Below are positions 1-5,803 of a stretch of 6,396 nucleotides of DNA, in pieces; position 1 is the stretch's first letter, and each line of letters opens with the position of its first letter. The notes beneath the pieces are model-generated. The model was not told the origin of the DNA. It worked only from the letters and a program-made list of their open reading frames with translations, and did no database searches. Both the position numbers and the translations under genes were made by a program. The DNA comes from Microcaldota archaeon (GTDB taxonomy: Archaea; Micrarchaeota; Micrarchaeia; Norongarragalinales; Norongarragalinaceae): contig JACROM010000031.1 in assembly GCA_016214445.1 (NCBI GenBank), positions 2,990-9,385 on the forward strand, read 5' to 3'.

Positions 1-41
1 TTTGCTAACGCCTTCCTCAAACCGGAACCTAAGTCTACCAT
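1..41 (-). CDS. Possible N-terminus of signal recognition particle protein SRP54 (partial)
   Basis: An ATG on the minus strand at 41-39 opens a frame reading MVDLGSGLRKALA before it leaves the window. Archaeal SRP54 (Ffh) proteins often begin with a similar short amphipathic start of the type M-(V)-L-x-x-L-G-x-x-L-x-K-A-L, so the resemblance is suggestive. SRP54 is the GTPase of the signal recognition particle, which binds 7S RNA and signal sequences emerging from the ribosome. A TATA-like element (minus strand, 69-75) would start a transcript a few bases before this ATG. Only 13 full codons are visible, so the identity rests on a short match. The competing reading is the plus-strand frame from 1 to 51, which ends in TAA and could be the tail of another gene, but it has no recognisable character. 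Confidence 0.4.
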   Translation of the reverse strand, partial: MVDLGSGLRKALA

Positions 42-66
42 GACAGGATAAAAAGTGGGCGCACGC

Positions 67-76
67 GCTTAAAAGG
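67..76 (-). promoter_or_regulatory. TATA-like element for the leftward gene
   Basis: On the minus strand this reads CCTTTTAAGC. Its centre is about 31 bases before the minus-strand ATG at 41, which would give a transcript with a leader of only a few bases. It abuts the TATA box of the rightward gene. Confidence 0.4.
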
Positions 77-85
77 CTTTTATAG
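77..85 (+). promoter_or_regulatory. TATA box of the 244-residue protein gene
   Basis: The sequence CTTTTATAG has its centre 25 bases before the ATG at 106, the spacing expected when archaeal transcription starts on the A of the start codon. No Shine-Dalgarno sequence precedes that ATG, which supports a leaderless message. Confidence 0.6.
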
Positions 86-105
86 TTGCTGAAAGCAAAC
101 CATAC

Positions 106-840
106 ATGCAAGAAAAAATACCCGTGCCTTGGCGTTATAAGGCGCCATGGATACGCGCACACGTCCACGAATACGGAATGAAACTATTCAGGATAGAAGC
201 CAGAAAGGATGAACCCGACTACGAAAAAGTCAGCAGAAAGGTTCTTCAAAAATTCAGGAGTTTGACCGCGCCACTGTTGGAGACAAACGGCGCGAATAAA
301 GCGAAAGTAGACAAGGCGAGAAAGGCGGTCGGAACACAACTTGACAATTTTATGCATGCCGCCAAAACCACGAGGGAAGTGCACGAGGAATACAAGGACA
401 AGCCGGCGGAGTTGTATCTTGCTTTGCATGGAGACGCGCCGGAAAAGGTGAGAATACTCCGGCGCACGTTCAGCATTCCGTTTCTCCTGCCGAGGGAAGA
501 ACAGGTTGAAGACGGCGTCTACGATCCTGAAGGCGTCTTAAGGCGGGTTTGGATTCAACAGTTCATGCCCGCACAGGGCCTGGAAGCCAGGCGACGGCTT
601 GAAGAAAAAGGTATGCGCGCCCACTACATCGGGCGGTTGTGTACCTACGTGACCAAAAAGTCGGCAGCGGAACATGAAGAGCACCACGTTGTTTCCGCGA
701 TACAAGACGCTGGGAGAAAGCTGCGGAGAATGGAATACATGCAAGTGCACCGAACGGGACTTGCTTCACCGCTCCATCAGGACACTGGTGAAAAAAGGAG
801 AATAGTTATTCCGTTGCTTGAAGAGGCAATGGCAGGGTAG
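106..840 (+). CDS. Uncharacterised 244-residue protein
   Basis: I do not recognise this family. The protein is soluble by inspection: no signal peptide or membrane stretch is visible, and it is rich in charged residues with many Arg and Lys. The N-terminus is aromatic and basic (VPWRYKAPWIRAHVHEYG). Residues about 37-110 look helical and charged. A more hydrophobic stretch (FSIPFLLPREEQ) follows near residue 122. The last third is histidine-rich, including AAEHEEHHVV around residues 187-196, which could bind metal or be structural. The ATG at 106 is chosen because a TATA box sits 25 bases upstream and no other good start is nearby. The 63-residue gene follows after 21 bases in the same frame, so the two are probably one transcription unit. 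It is divergent from the possible SRP54 gene. The function is unknown; the basic character would suit a nucleic-acid- or ribosome-associated protein, but that is a guess. Confidence 0.82.
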   Translation: MQEKIPVPWRYKAPWIRAHVHEYGMKLFRIEARKDEPDYEKVSRKVLQKFRSLTAPLLETNGANKAKVDKARKAVGTQLDNFMHAAKTTREVHEEYKDKPAELYLALHGDAPEKVRILRRTFSIPFLLPREEQVEDGVYDPEGVLRRVWIQQFMPAQGLEARRRLEEKGMRAHYIGRLCTYVTKKSAAEHEEHHVVSAIQDAGRKLRRMEYMQVHRTGLASPLHQDTGEKRRIVIPLLEEAMAG

Positions 841-861
841 GCACGGGTAGGAAAAAAAAGG

Positions 862-1053
862 TTGGCGAAAAGATTATCGAAAGAATACAGGCTCAACCCT
901 GAAACAACTGAAGAACAGCTCAAGAAAATAAGACGGCTTCAACAAAACTTATTGTTGTCGAATGATTTCATAAGGTCTCTTTTGCGCATGGAGCGCCTGG
1001 AAGACGTGATTGAGATTATAGAGCGCAATGTAGGCGTGAAGAAAACAAGGTAA
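862..1053 (+). CDS. Small uncharacterised helical protein, 63 residues
   Basis: The frame opens with TTG at 862 and gives MAKRLSKEYRLNPETTEEQL, then a run of charged and leucine-rich sequence predicted to be mostly helical, with a second helix around MERLEDVIEIIERN. There is no membrane segment, cysteine or known motif. The start is uncertain: TTG is the only usable start near the left end, and the bases before it (GGGTAGG, then a run of A) are only a weak ribosome binding site. The frame is continuous with that of the upstream gene, separated by its TAG stop. The amino-acid composition looks like a real small protein, with regular hydrophobic spacing and a basic tail. Its TAA stop is one base from the stop of the convergent secretion ATPase. 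I can assign no function; co-transcription with the 244-residue gene suggests a shared role. Confidence 0.6.
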   Translation: MAKRLSKEYRLNPETTEEQLKKIRRLQQNLLLSNDFIRSLLRMERLEDVIEIIERNVGVKKTR

Positions 1054-1054
1054 G

Positions 1055-2443
1055 TCAGCCTTGTTCCTGCTTGTAGTATTCCTGCAGGAAGGCGCACACG
1101 TCCTTGTGCTTGTAGATGTCCTTCTGCACCATGTATTCTAAAACTTTGCGGCGGTCCTCGATTTTCTCCAGGACAAAAGAGGGCTTCTTCATTACCGCGT
1201 TCGAGATTTTCTCTATGGATGCGGAAGGCGAATCAGTCCGCTCGAGCGCGTCCTTCTCGGAATCCCATGCGAACACATCGTTCAGGCCTACCATGCCCTC
1301 GCTCCTTGAAACCTCGCTTATCTGAACCACTCTCCTCACTAAACCCAGCCTACGGTCGTAAACGCGGTGCTGCGCAACCACCAAATCCGCCAACGGAAGC
1401 AAGGCAGCCGGAACATTCATTGGCTCGTTTTCAAGGCGCAGCATGGCATCGCGCGCGTTGTTGGCGTGCAACGTTCCACAAGAGCCGCGGTGGCCTATGT
1501 TCATGGCGGTAAAGAGCACTTCTGCTTCAGCTCCCCGCACTTCACCCACCATGAGCCTGTCCGGCCTCATGCGGAGCGCGTTTCTCAAAAGGTCCTGGGC
1601 TGAAGCGGTTTTGCTTGTCACAAGCGAAATCCAATTCGACCTGCCGACCAAGTTAAGTTCTGCGGTGTCCTCTATGCTTATGAGCCGCTCGTCCGGCGGG
1701 ATAAGAGAAGTGAGGGCGTTGAGAGTTGATGTTTTTCCTGCTGCTGTGCCGCCTATCACGAGGATGTTGAGCGGATATATCCCCAATCCTTCGAACGCCG
1801 ACCAGAGGAATGCAGCAGCGTCAATGGAAAGCGTCTTGCGTTTTACCAGGTCTATAAGGCTGACTGGGCTCTTTCGGAAAAGCCTGATTGTCACCATGGG
1901 GAACGACGAGGCTGGAGGTTTGATGACGTTTACACGCGAGCCGTCAGCCAGCCGTCCGTCGTCCATCATTCCGGGAGTGGCAATCTGGCCCAAAAGCATC
2001 TTCAGCTGTTTTTCAGTAAACTGGACGTTTGTTTTGCATATGCCGGCCTGCCGGTGGTACACCCACACGTTTTCAGCGGTACCGTTCACCATGACGTCCT
2101 CGAGCTCCGCGTCCTCAAGCAAGGGCTGTATGAGCTCGTAACCGTAAAGCCTCGAAGCAACGGCGTTGGCCGCTTTCTCGTCCTTCAAAAGAGGCACCAA
2201 GTTTTTGGCGAACGCCTGCCGGTCAGCTGGCGGGAGGGGCTTGTAGAGCGAAATGACATCGAGCGAGTCCAAAAAGGAAAGCCAGTCGTCCTGCGAAAGC
2301 TCGTGCTTCCGGCAGAAAGCCGGTAGTGCCATTTTGCGGTCGCATACAGCAAGCACGTCCTCCACCAGTTCGGCCTGCTTGGCGCTGAGATGCTTCTCCA
2401 CCTCATACTCCGAAAAGGGGTAATCTTTCTTGGCCAAAGGCAT
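1055..2443 (-). CDS. Archaeal type II/IV secretion system (pilus/archaellum-type) ATPase
   Basis: This is a VirB11/GspE/FlaI-type secretion ATPase, a hexameric cytoplasmic motor that powers assembly of type IV pilus-like filaments or secretion at the membrane. Numbered from the GTG at 2458, it has the N-terminal domain typical of the family (LLEDAELEDVMVNG near residue 114, then DGRLADGSRVNV and the arginines of TIRLFRKSP). Next come Walker A GGTAAGKT (236-243), the Asp box ISIEDTAEL (about 261-269), Walker B DRLMVGEVRG (300-309) and the His box GTLHANN (328-334). The C-terminal region ending RRKVLEYMVQ...LQEYYKQ is the extension usual in archaeal members. The longest frame starts at that GTG, but the ATG at 2443 is preferred (462 residues) because a TATA-like element lies 27 bases upstream of it and the five extra residues look non-conserved. 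No membrane partner (FlaJ/TadC type) or pilin lies beside it in this window, so its substrate system cannot be named. Confidence 0.95.
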   Translation of the reverse strand: MPLAKKDYPFSEYEVEKHLSAKQAELVEDVLAVCDRKMALPAFCRKHELSQDDWLSFLDSLDVISLYKPLPPADRQAFAKNLVPLLKDEKAANAVASRLYGYELIQPLLEDAELEDVMVNGTAENVWVYHRQAGICKTNVQFTEKQLKMLLGQIATPGMMDDGRLADGSRVNVIKPPASSFPMVTIRLFRKSPVSLIDLVKRKTLSIDAAAFLWSAFEGLGIYPLNILVIGGTAAGKTSTLNALTSLIPPDERLISIEDTAELNLVGRSNWISLVTSKTASAQDLLRNALRMRPDRLMVGEVRGAEAEVLFTAMNIGHRGSCGTLHANNARDAMLRLENEPMNVPAALLPLADLVVAQHRVYDRRLGLVRRVVQISEVSRSEGMVGLNDVFAWDSEKDALERTDSPSASIEKISNAVMKKPSFVLEKIEDRRKVLEYMVQKDIYKHKDVCAFLQEYYKQEQG

Positions 2444-2465
2444 GAGAAGGATTAACACAAAAGGG

Positions 2466-2474
2466 CTTAAGAAG
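2466..2474 (-). promoter_or_regulatory. TATA-like element of the secretion ATPase gene
   Basis: On the minus strand this reads CTTCTTAAG. It is centred about 27 bases before the ATG at 2443 but only about 12 bases before the alternative GTG at 2458. That spacing argues for a leaderless transcript starting at the ATG. Confidence 0.45.
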
Positions 2475-2557
2475 GTTTTCCACCCACCGCCCCAAAATCA
2501 AACCCTCATAGTTTTTTCTTCCCGTCAAGACTTTCAACAAAACCGTTAAAGCCCTAC

Positions 2558-2567
2558 CTTTTTTAGG
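2558..2567 (+). promoter_or_regulatory. TATA-like element of the membrane protein / CCA-adding enzyme unit
   Basis: The T-rich stretch CTTTTTTAGG is centred about 28 bases before the ATG at 2591, and no Shine-Dalgarno sequence lies between them. It falls inside a small perfect inverted repeat, TACCT-TTTTT-AGGTA (2555-2569), which could be a regulator site over the promoter or a chance palindrome. Confidence 0.45.
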
Positions 2568-2590
2568 TAAGAGAGACATCAAAGGTCTTC

Positions 2591-3043
2591 ATGGAGAAAA
2601 ATCAAACGGATAGACTTCCGATTTTGGAGCAAAAGAAACTTCTATTGCAGGACAAAGCTCAGACCGTGCAAACCGTTGTCACGTTTTTGGCAATTTTAGC
2701 TTCAGCCACAATGGTGGTTTGGGGCTTACGTGTTGGTCTGCAGCAGGCTCTTGCAGAAAACTTAAATGATAAGTTTTTGAAATACGTATTCGAACATGTG
2801 ACGACACAAGTGTGGCTTATGGCAGCCATTACTATCGGTTTGCTCTTCGCGGCATATTGCTTACATAAAGACTATTCTCATTATTTGAGCGAATTGACGC
2901 CAGATCTTCAGCACCAAGCGCCAAAAAACGAATCAAATGGCAAGCAGAGTAAACAGAAAAACGAACTAAAGGAAAGCGGCGAAACGAAGAAAGAAAACGA
3001 AAGGCAAGGGCAAGGCAGAAGTTTAAAGACACAAAAGGAGTAA
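2591..3043 (+). CDS. Small two-helix membrane protein with a charged C-terminal tail
   Basis: I do not recognise a family. This 150-residue protein has two hydrophobic segments long enough to span the membrane, about residues 27-50 (TVVTFLAILASATMVVWGL) and 72-92 (VWLMAAITIGLLFAAYC). They are joined by a short polar loop. The last 55 or so residues are low-complexity and rich in Lys, Glu, Gln and Asn, so probably disordered. The charge distribution suggests a hairpin with both ends in the cytoplasm. The ATG at 2591 has a TATA-like element about 28 bases upstream. The gene looks richer in A and T than its neighbours, and the DNA for the tail is strongly purine-rich. Its last codons contain the Shine-Dalgarno of the CCA-adding enzyme gene, so the two are almost certainly co-transcribed. 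The tail could be a docking platform for a soluble partner, but nothing in the sequence proves this. Confidence 0.8.
   Translation: MEKNQTDRLPILEQKKLLLQDKAQTVQTVVTFLAILASATMVVWGLRVGLQQALAENLNDKFLKYVFEHVTTQVWLMAAITIGLLFAAYCLHKDYSHYLSELTPDLQHQAPKNESNGKQSKQKNELKESGETKKENERQGQGRSLKTQKE
3034..3040 (+). promoter_or_regulatory. Shine-Dalgarno of the CCA-adding enzyme gene
   Basis: AAAGGAG ends ten bases before the ATG at 3051 and overlaps the last sense codons of the membrane protein gene, just before its TAA. As an internal gene of a message this one uses a ribosome binding site, whereas the genes preceded by TATA boxes appear leaderless. Confidence 0.7.
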
Positions 3044-3050
3044 CAAAAAC

Positions 3051-4388
3051 ATGGACCAAAAAGCCAAGCTGGAGAAGCTCGCAACAAAGGTGGCGAAAAA
3101 AGTCAGCCCCACTCCTGCCGAAGCACGTGAAGAAAAGCAATTCGCCCTCGACATCATGAAAAAACTCGGGCCCTCGCTCAAGGAAGCCGAACTGAAACTG
3201 GTTGGATCAACAGCCCGCGACACCGGACTGAAAGGGGACAAGGACATAGACATTTTCGCGTGCTTCCCTGTTGAAATGGAAGAAGAGGAAATAGTGGAAA
3301 AAACAAGGAAAGCTTTGGGGAAGATAGATGCGAAATGGGAGATGCATTACGCGGAACATCCCTACTTCCAAGCGGTCATGGGCAAATACAAGGTGGAAAT
3401 CATACCCTGCTTCCGGACAAAGCCTCACACCAAGATAAAGTCGGCAGTGGACCGTTCGCCCTTGCACATGGACTTCCTGCAGAAAAACATGACCAAAGCA
3501 CAGGGCGAGGACGTACGCGCGCTGAAGCAGCTGCTCAAGGTGCACTTGTTGTATGGCGCTGAAAGCGAGGTGCGCGGTTTTTCAGGCATACTGTGCGAAT
3601 ATTTAGTAATGAACTACCGTTCATTTGGCGGTCTGATTGAGACGGTAAAGGACTGGAAGCCTCCGGTACGCATAAGCTTCGTCGAAAGCGAGAAAACCTT
3701 TGACGCTCCCTTAACTTTCATTGACGCAGTTGACTCCAACCGCAACGTCGCGGCAGTGATAAACCCGACGCAATTAAGCCGCTTCATCTCGCTGGCTGGA
3801 GCGTTGTGGGAAAAGCCTTCCGAATCGCTGTTCTTCGGAAAGAAAACCAAAACCTCCAACATCAGCAAGGCGCTCAAATCACGCGGAACAACTTTCTTCT
3901 TCATCGAACTCAAAAAACCGGAAATAGTGGAGGACATCATCCTGCCGCAGCTTGAGCGAACGAAAAACAACATCCACAAGCACCTTGAGCGCGGAGGCTT
4001 CAGTGTCGTATCAAGCGCGTATTTCGCAGACCAGAAAAAAGCCTACCTGTTCTTCGAGCTCGCCTCGCCGTCAGTTTGCCGCGTGAAGAAGACAATCGGC
4101 CCGCCGGTCACGAACTACAAAGCGGTAAAACAGTTCGTGCATGGAAAACGCGCGTTGCGCGGCCCGTGGGTTGAGGAAGACCGGGTCGTGGTTGAGGAAG
4201 AGCGCGGCATCACCAAGGCAGAGGACCTGCTGAAGAAAATCAAATCCGCGCCCATCCGTTTCGGAGTTGGCTCGCACATTCAAAAGCCCCTCAAACAATC
4301 AAAAACCCACCGCGCAATTCCAAAGCTCTCCAATGAAGCCGCGCAAGCGCTGGCGGAGCACGTCTTCAAAAAAGAGGCGTGGTTCTGA
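3051..4388 (+). CDS. cca: CCA-adding enzyme (archaeal class I tRNA nucleotidyltransferase)
   Basis: This enzyme adds or repairs the 3'-terminal CCA of tRNA from CTP and ATP without a nucleic acid template. At 445 residues it has the usual archaeal length. The nucleotidyltransferase signature is at residues 51-69: VGSTARDTGLKGDKDIDIF, with the two metal-binding aspartates D65 and D67. The third acidic position lies in KVEIIPCF, where E116 replaces the aspartate of the usual VDIVPCY motif. The central domain is clear from SAVDRSPLHMDFL (131-143) and from KQLLKVHLLYGAESEVRGFSGILCEYLV (starting at 159), both highly typical. The tail domain includes FFFIELKKPEI (282-292) and a C-terminal part with ALRGPWVEEDR. 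The start is fixed by a good Shine-Dalgarno ten bases upstream. It is the second gene of a unit with the membrane protein, and the AAA ATPase gene follows 60 bases after its TGA with its own promoter. Confidence 0.97.
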   Translation: MDQKAKLEKLATKVAKKVSPTPAEAREEKQFALDIMKKLGPSLKEAELKLVGSTARDTGLKGDKDIDIFACFPVEMEEEEIVEKTRKALGKIDAKWEMHYAEHPYFQAVMGKYKVEIIPCFRTKPHTKIKSAVDRSPLHMDFLQKNMTKAQGEDVRALKQLLKVHLLYGAESEVRGFSGILCEYLVMNYRSFGGLIETVKDWKPPVRISFVESEKTFDAPLTFIDAVDSNRNVAAVINPTQLSRFISLAGALWEKPSESLFFGKKTKTSNISKALKSRGTTFFFIELKKPEIVEDIILPQLERTKNNIHKHLERGGFSVVSSAYFADQKKAYLFFELASPSVCRVKKTIGPPVTNYKAVKQFVHGKRALRGPWVEEDRVVVEEERGITKAEDLLKKIKSAPIRFGVGSHIQKPLKQSKTHRAIPKLSNEAAQALAEHVFKKEAWF

Positions 4389-4418
4389 TTCTGAAACAAA
4401 AGGCCGGCAGGCGCAACG

Positions 4419-4426
4419 TTTATAAG
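4419..4426 (+). promoter_or_regulatory. TATA box of the AAA ATPase gene
   Basis: TTTATAAG is the clearest TATA box in the window. Its centre is 26-27 bases before the ATG at 4449, so transcription should begin at or next to that codon. This rules against the upstream ATG at 4431, which would lie before the transcription start. Confidence 0.7.
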
Positions 4427-4448
4427 TATAATGTGCATTATAATAACC

Positions 4449-5666
4449 ATGATTATAGAACGCCCGGAAGAGGTGAAAAGAATTGCGGAAACCAAGAAAT
4501 GGTGCCTGGTTTACGGAAGGCGCAAGACCGGAAAATCGTTTCTGGTGGAAAACTTCACGCGCTATGACGACTATTTTTTCGTGAAACGCGACCGCACAAT
4601 CATATCGAAAAAAGACGGCAAAAACCTCGGATACGAGACTTTCCTGGAACTGCTCACCAGGGCTTTGGCGGACGGCAAGACCGTGGCGGTTGACGAGTTC
4701 CAGCGGCTTGGGGACGATTTCTTCGACTCGCTGCACGCCATGAAAAAAGACGGGAAACTCGTCCTCATCTCTTCCACGCTGTTCCTCTCCAAGAAACTTC
4801 TCGACAAAAAATCGCCCCTATTGGGCTTCTTCACCGAAATACCCATCCACACTATAAGCCTGCAAGACGCGCTGAGGGCGGTTTCAAAACACAAGATGGG
4901 AAAAAAACAGGCGGTGGAGGTGGCCATACTGCTGCGCGAACCGATTTCTGCCGACTACTTCGACGGGAAAAAGCCGCCGCGGGAAATACTCGCGGAAATA
5001 ATAATCGGCTCCATGCGGACCATACCGGCGCTCGTTGGCGAAATATTCACGGAAGAGGAAAGGGGCATGAGCGCGGCATACGAGGCCATACTCCGGGCGG
5101 TAGCTACCGGCAAGACGGTTTCGACCGAAATATCTGGCTACATGTTCTCCAAGCGCCTGACTGCAAAGGATGACCCGGGCATGATACAGCAATACCTAAA
5201 GAACCTTGTCGAGTTCGGGATAATAAGGAAAATAAAGGTCTACGACAAGAACAAGTTCTCCTACAGGCACTCCTCGCCGCTTTTGCGCATTTTCTACTAC
5301 GCGGACGAAAAATACAACGTTTCGGAACGGGCGCCCAACAGGGAGGAAATGGCCCGGATAATAGACGAGCTCATGCCGCGGATCGTCGAGGACGAAATAC
5401 GACAGCTCATAGCATCCAAGGAGGGACTCACCGAGGCCATAGCGGAGGCGGGAGACTACGACATCGACGCGTGCCTCCTCAAGTTCAAAAAGCCGGCACT
5501 CGCGGTTGAAATAAAGTGGAAACCTCCGGGCAAGGAGGACGTTAAAAGAGCGGAGGAAAGCCTCGGAAAAATCGACGCGAAGGAAAGAATGCTTTTCGTG
5601 CCCGACAAGAGGGAAGTGAAGGGAAAGACGGCCCTCAAGATAGCTGACATCGGCGATTTCGTCTAA
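4449..5666 (+). CDS. Archaeal AAA-type ATPase with DUF234-like C-terminal domain
   Basis: This belongs to the archaeal ATPase family (Pfam Arch_ATPase/ATP_bind_2 type), members of which are abundant in archaea and mostly of unknown role. From the ATG at 4449 it is 405 residues. The Walker A motif is GRRKTGKS (23-30) and the Walker B is VAVDEFQRL (79-87). LISSTLFLSKKLLDKKSPLLGF (starting at 106) matches the family's sensor region. A winged-helix-like region lies around 205-275, including VSTEISGYM and NLVEFGIIRKI. The C-terminal domain (about 276-405) has D340 in GDYDID and E354/K356 in LAVEIKWK, the D-x(n)-E-x-K arrangement of the PD-(D/E)XK nuclease fold seen in DUF234 domains. The longer frame from 4431 adds MCIIIT, but the TATA box spacing favours 4449. 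Nuclease activity is possible because the key residues appear intact, but it is not established for most of the family. Confidence 0.95.
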   Translation: MIIERPEEVKRIAETKKWCLVYGRRKTGKSFLVENFTRYDDYFFVKRDRTIISKKDGKNLGYETFLELLTRALADGKTVAVDEFQRLGDDFFDSLHAMKKDGKLVLISSTLFLSKKLLDKKSPLLGFFTEIPIHTISLQDALRAVSKHKMGKKQAVEVAILLREPISADYFDGKKPPREILAEIIIGSMRTIPALVGEIFTEEERGMSAAYEAILRAVATGKTVSTEISGYMFSKRLTAKDDPGMIQQYLKNLVEFGIIRKIKVYDKNKFSYRHSSPLLRIFYYADEKYNVSERAPNREEMARIIDELMPRIVEDEIRQLIASKEGLTEAIAEAGDYDIDACLLKFKKPALAVEIKWKPPGKEDVKRAEESLGKIDAKERMLFVPDKREVKGKTALKIADIGDFV

Positions 5667-5760
5667 AGAAGTACGCGGCAAAAACAAAAAAAACACGATG
5701 AAGCCGGACGGAAGCGGCGCCAAGCATTTGTTGCAAAACTATTCAAACATTAAGGTTCTG

Positions 5761-5770
5761 TTAATATTGG
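5761..5770 (+). promoter_or_regulatory. TATA-like element of the Mut7-C protein gene
   Basis: TTAATATTGG immediately precedes the first ATG at 5771. If used, it would start transcription near 5790, after that ATG and about 14 bases before the ATG at 5804. The weak ribosome binding site AAGGAAAG (5794-5801) would fall in this short leader. The element is weak and could be incidental. Confidence 0.35.
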
Positions 5771-5803
5771 ATGAAAACTGCAACCAAACAGGCAAGGAAA
5801 GAA

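Noticed and set aside
1..51. Plus-strand frame FANAFLKPEPKSTMTG ending in TAA, as the tail of an upstream gene.
   Set aside because: Sixteen codons with no recognisable feature; the minus-strand SRP54-like start and the divergent promoter elements explain the region better.
838..864. The 244- and 63-residue genes are in the same frame with no other stop between them, so TAG readthrough (for example pyrrolysine) or a sequencing error could fuse them.
   Set aside because: Only seven intervening codons need to be open and sharing a frame has a one in three chance, so it is not significant. No pyrrolysine-related gene is visible in the window.
1443..2141. A 232-codon plus-strand frame opposite the secretion ATPase.
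   Set aside because: The minus-strand protein has all motifs of a conserved ATPase; the opposite frame has no recognisable features and is a shadow of it.
2444..2458. GTG at 2458 as the start of the secretion ATPase.
   Set aside because: It lies only about 12 bases after the TATA-like element and has no ribosome binding site; the ATG at 2443 fits the promoter spacing.
4170..4201. Direct repeat GTTGAGGAAGA with a 21-base period inside the CCA-adding enzyme gene.
   Set aside because: Two copies only, in frame and encoding VEED/VEEE in an acidic stretch; explained by local amino-acid composition.
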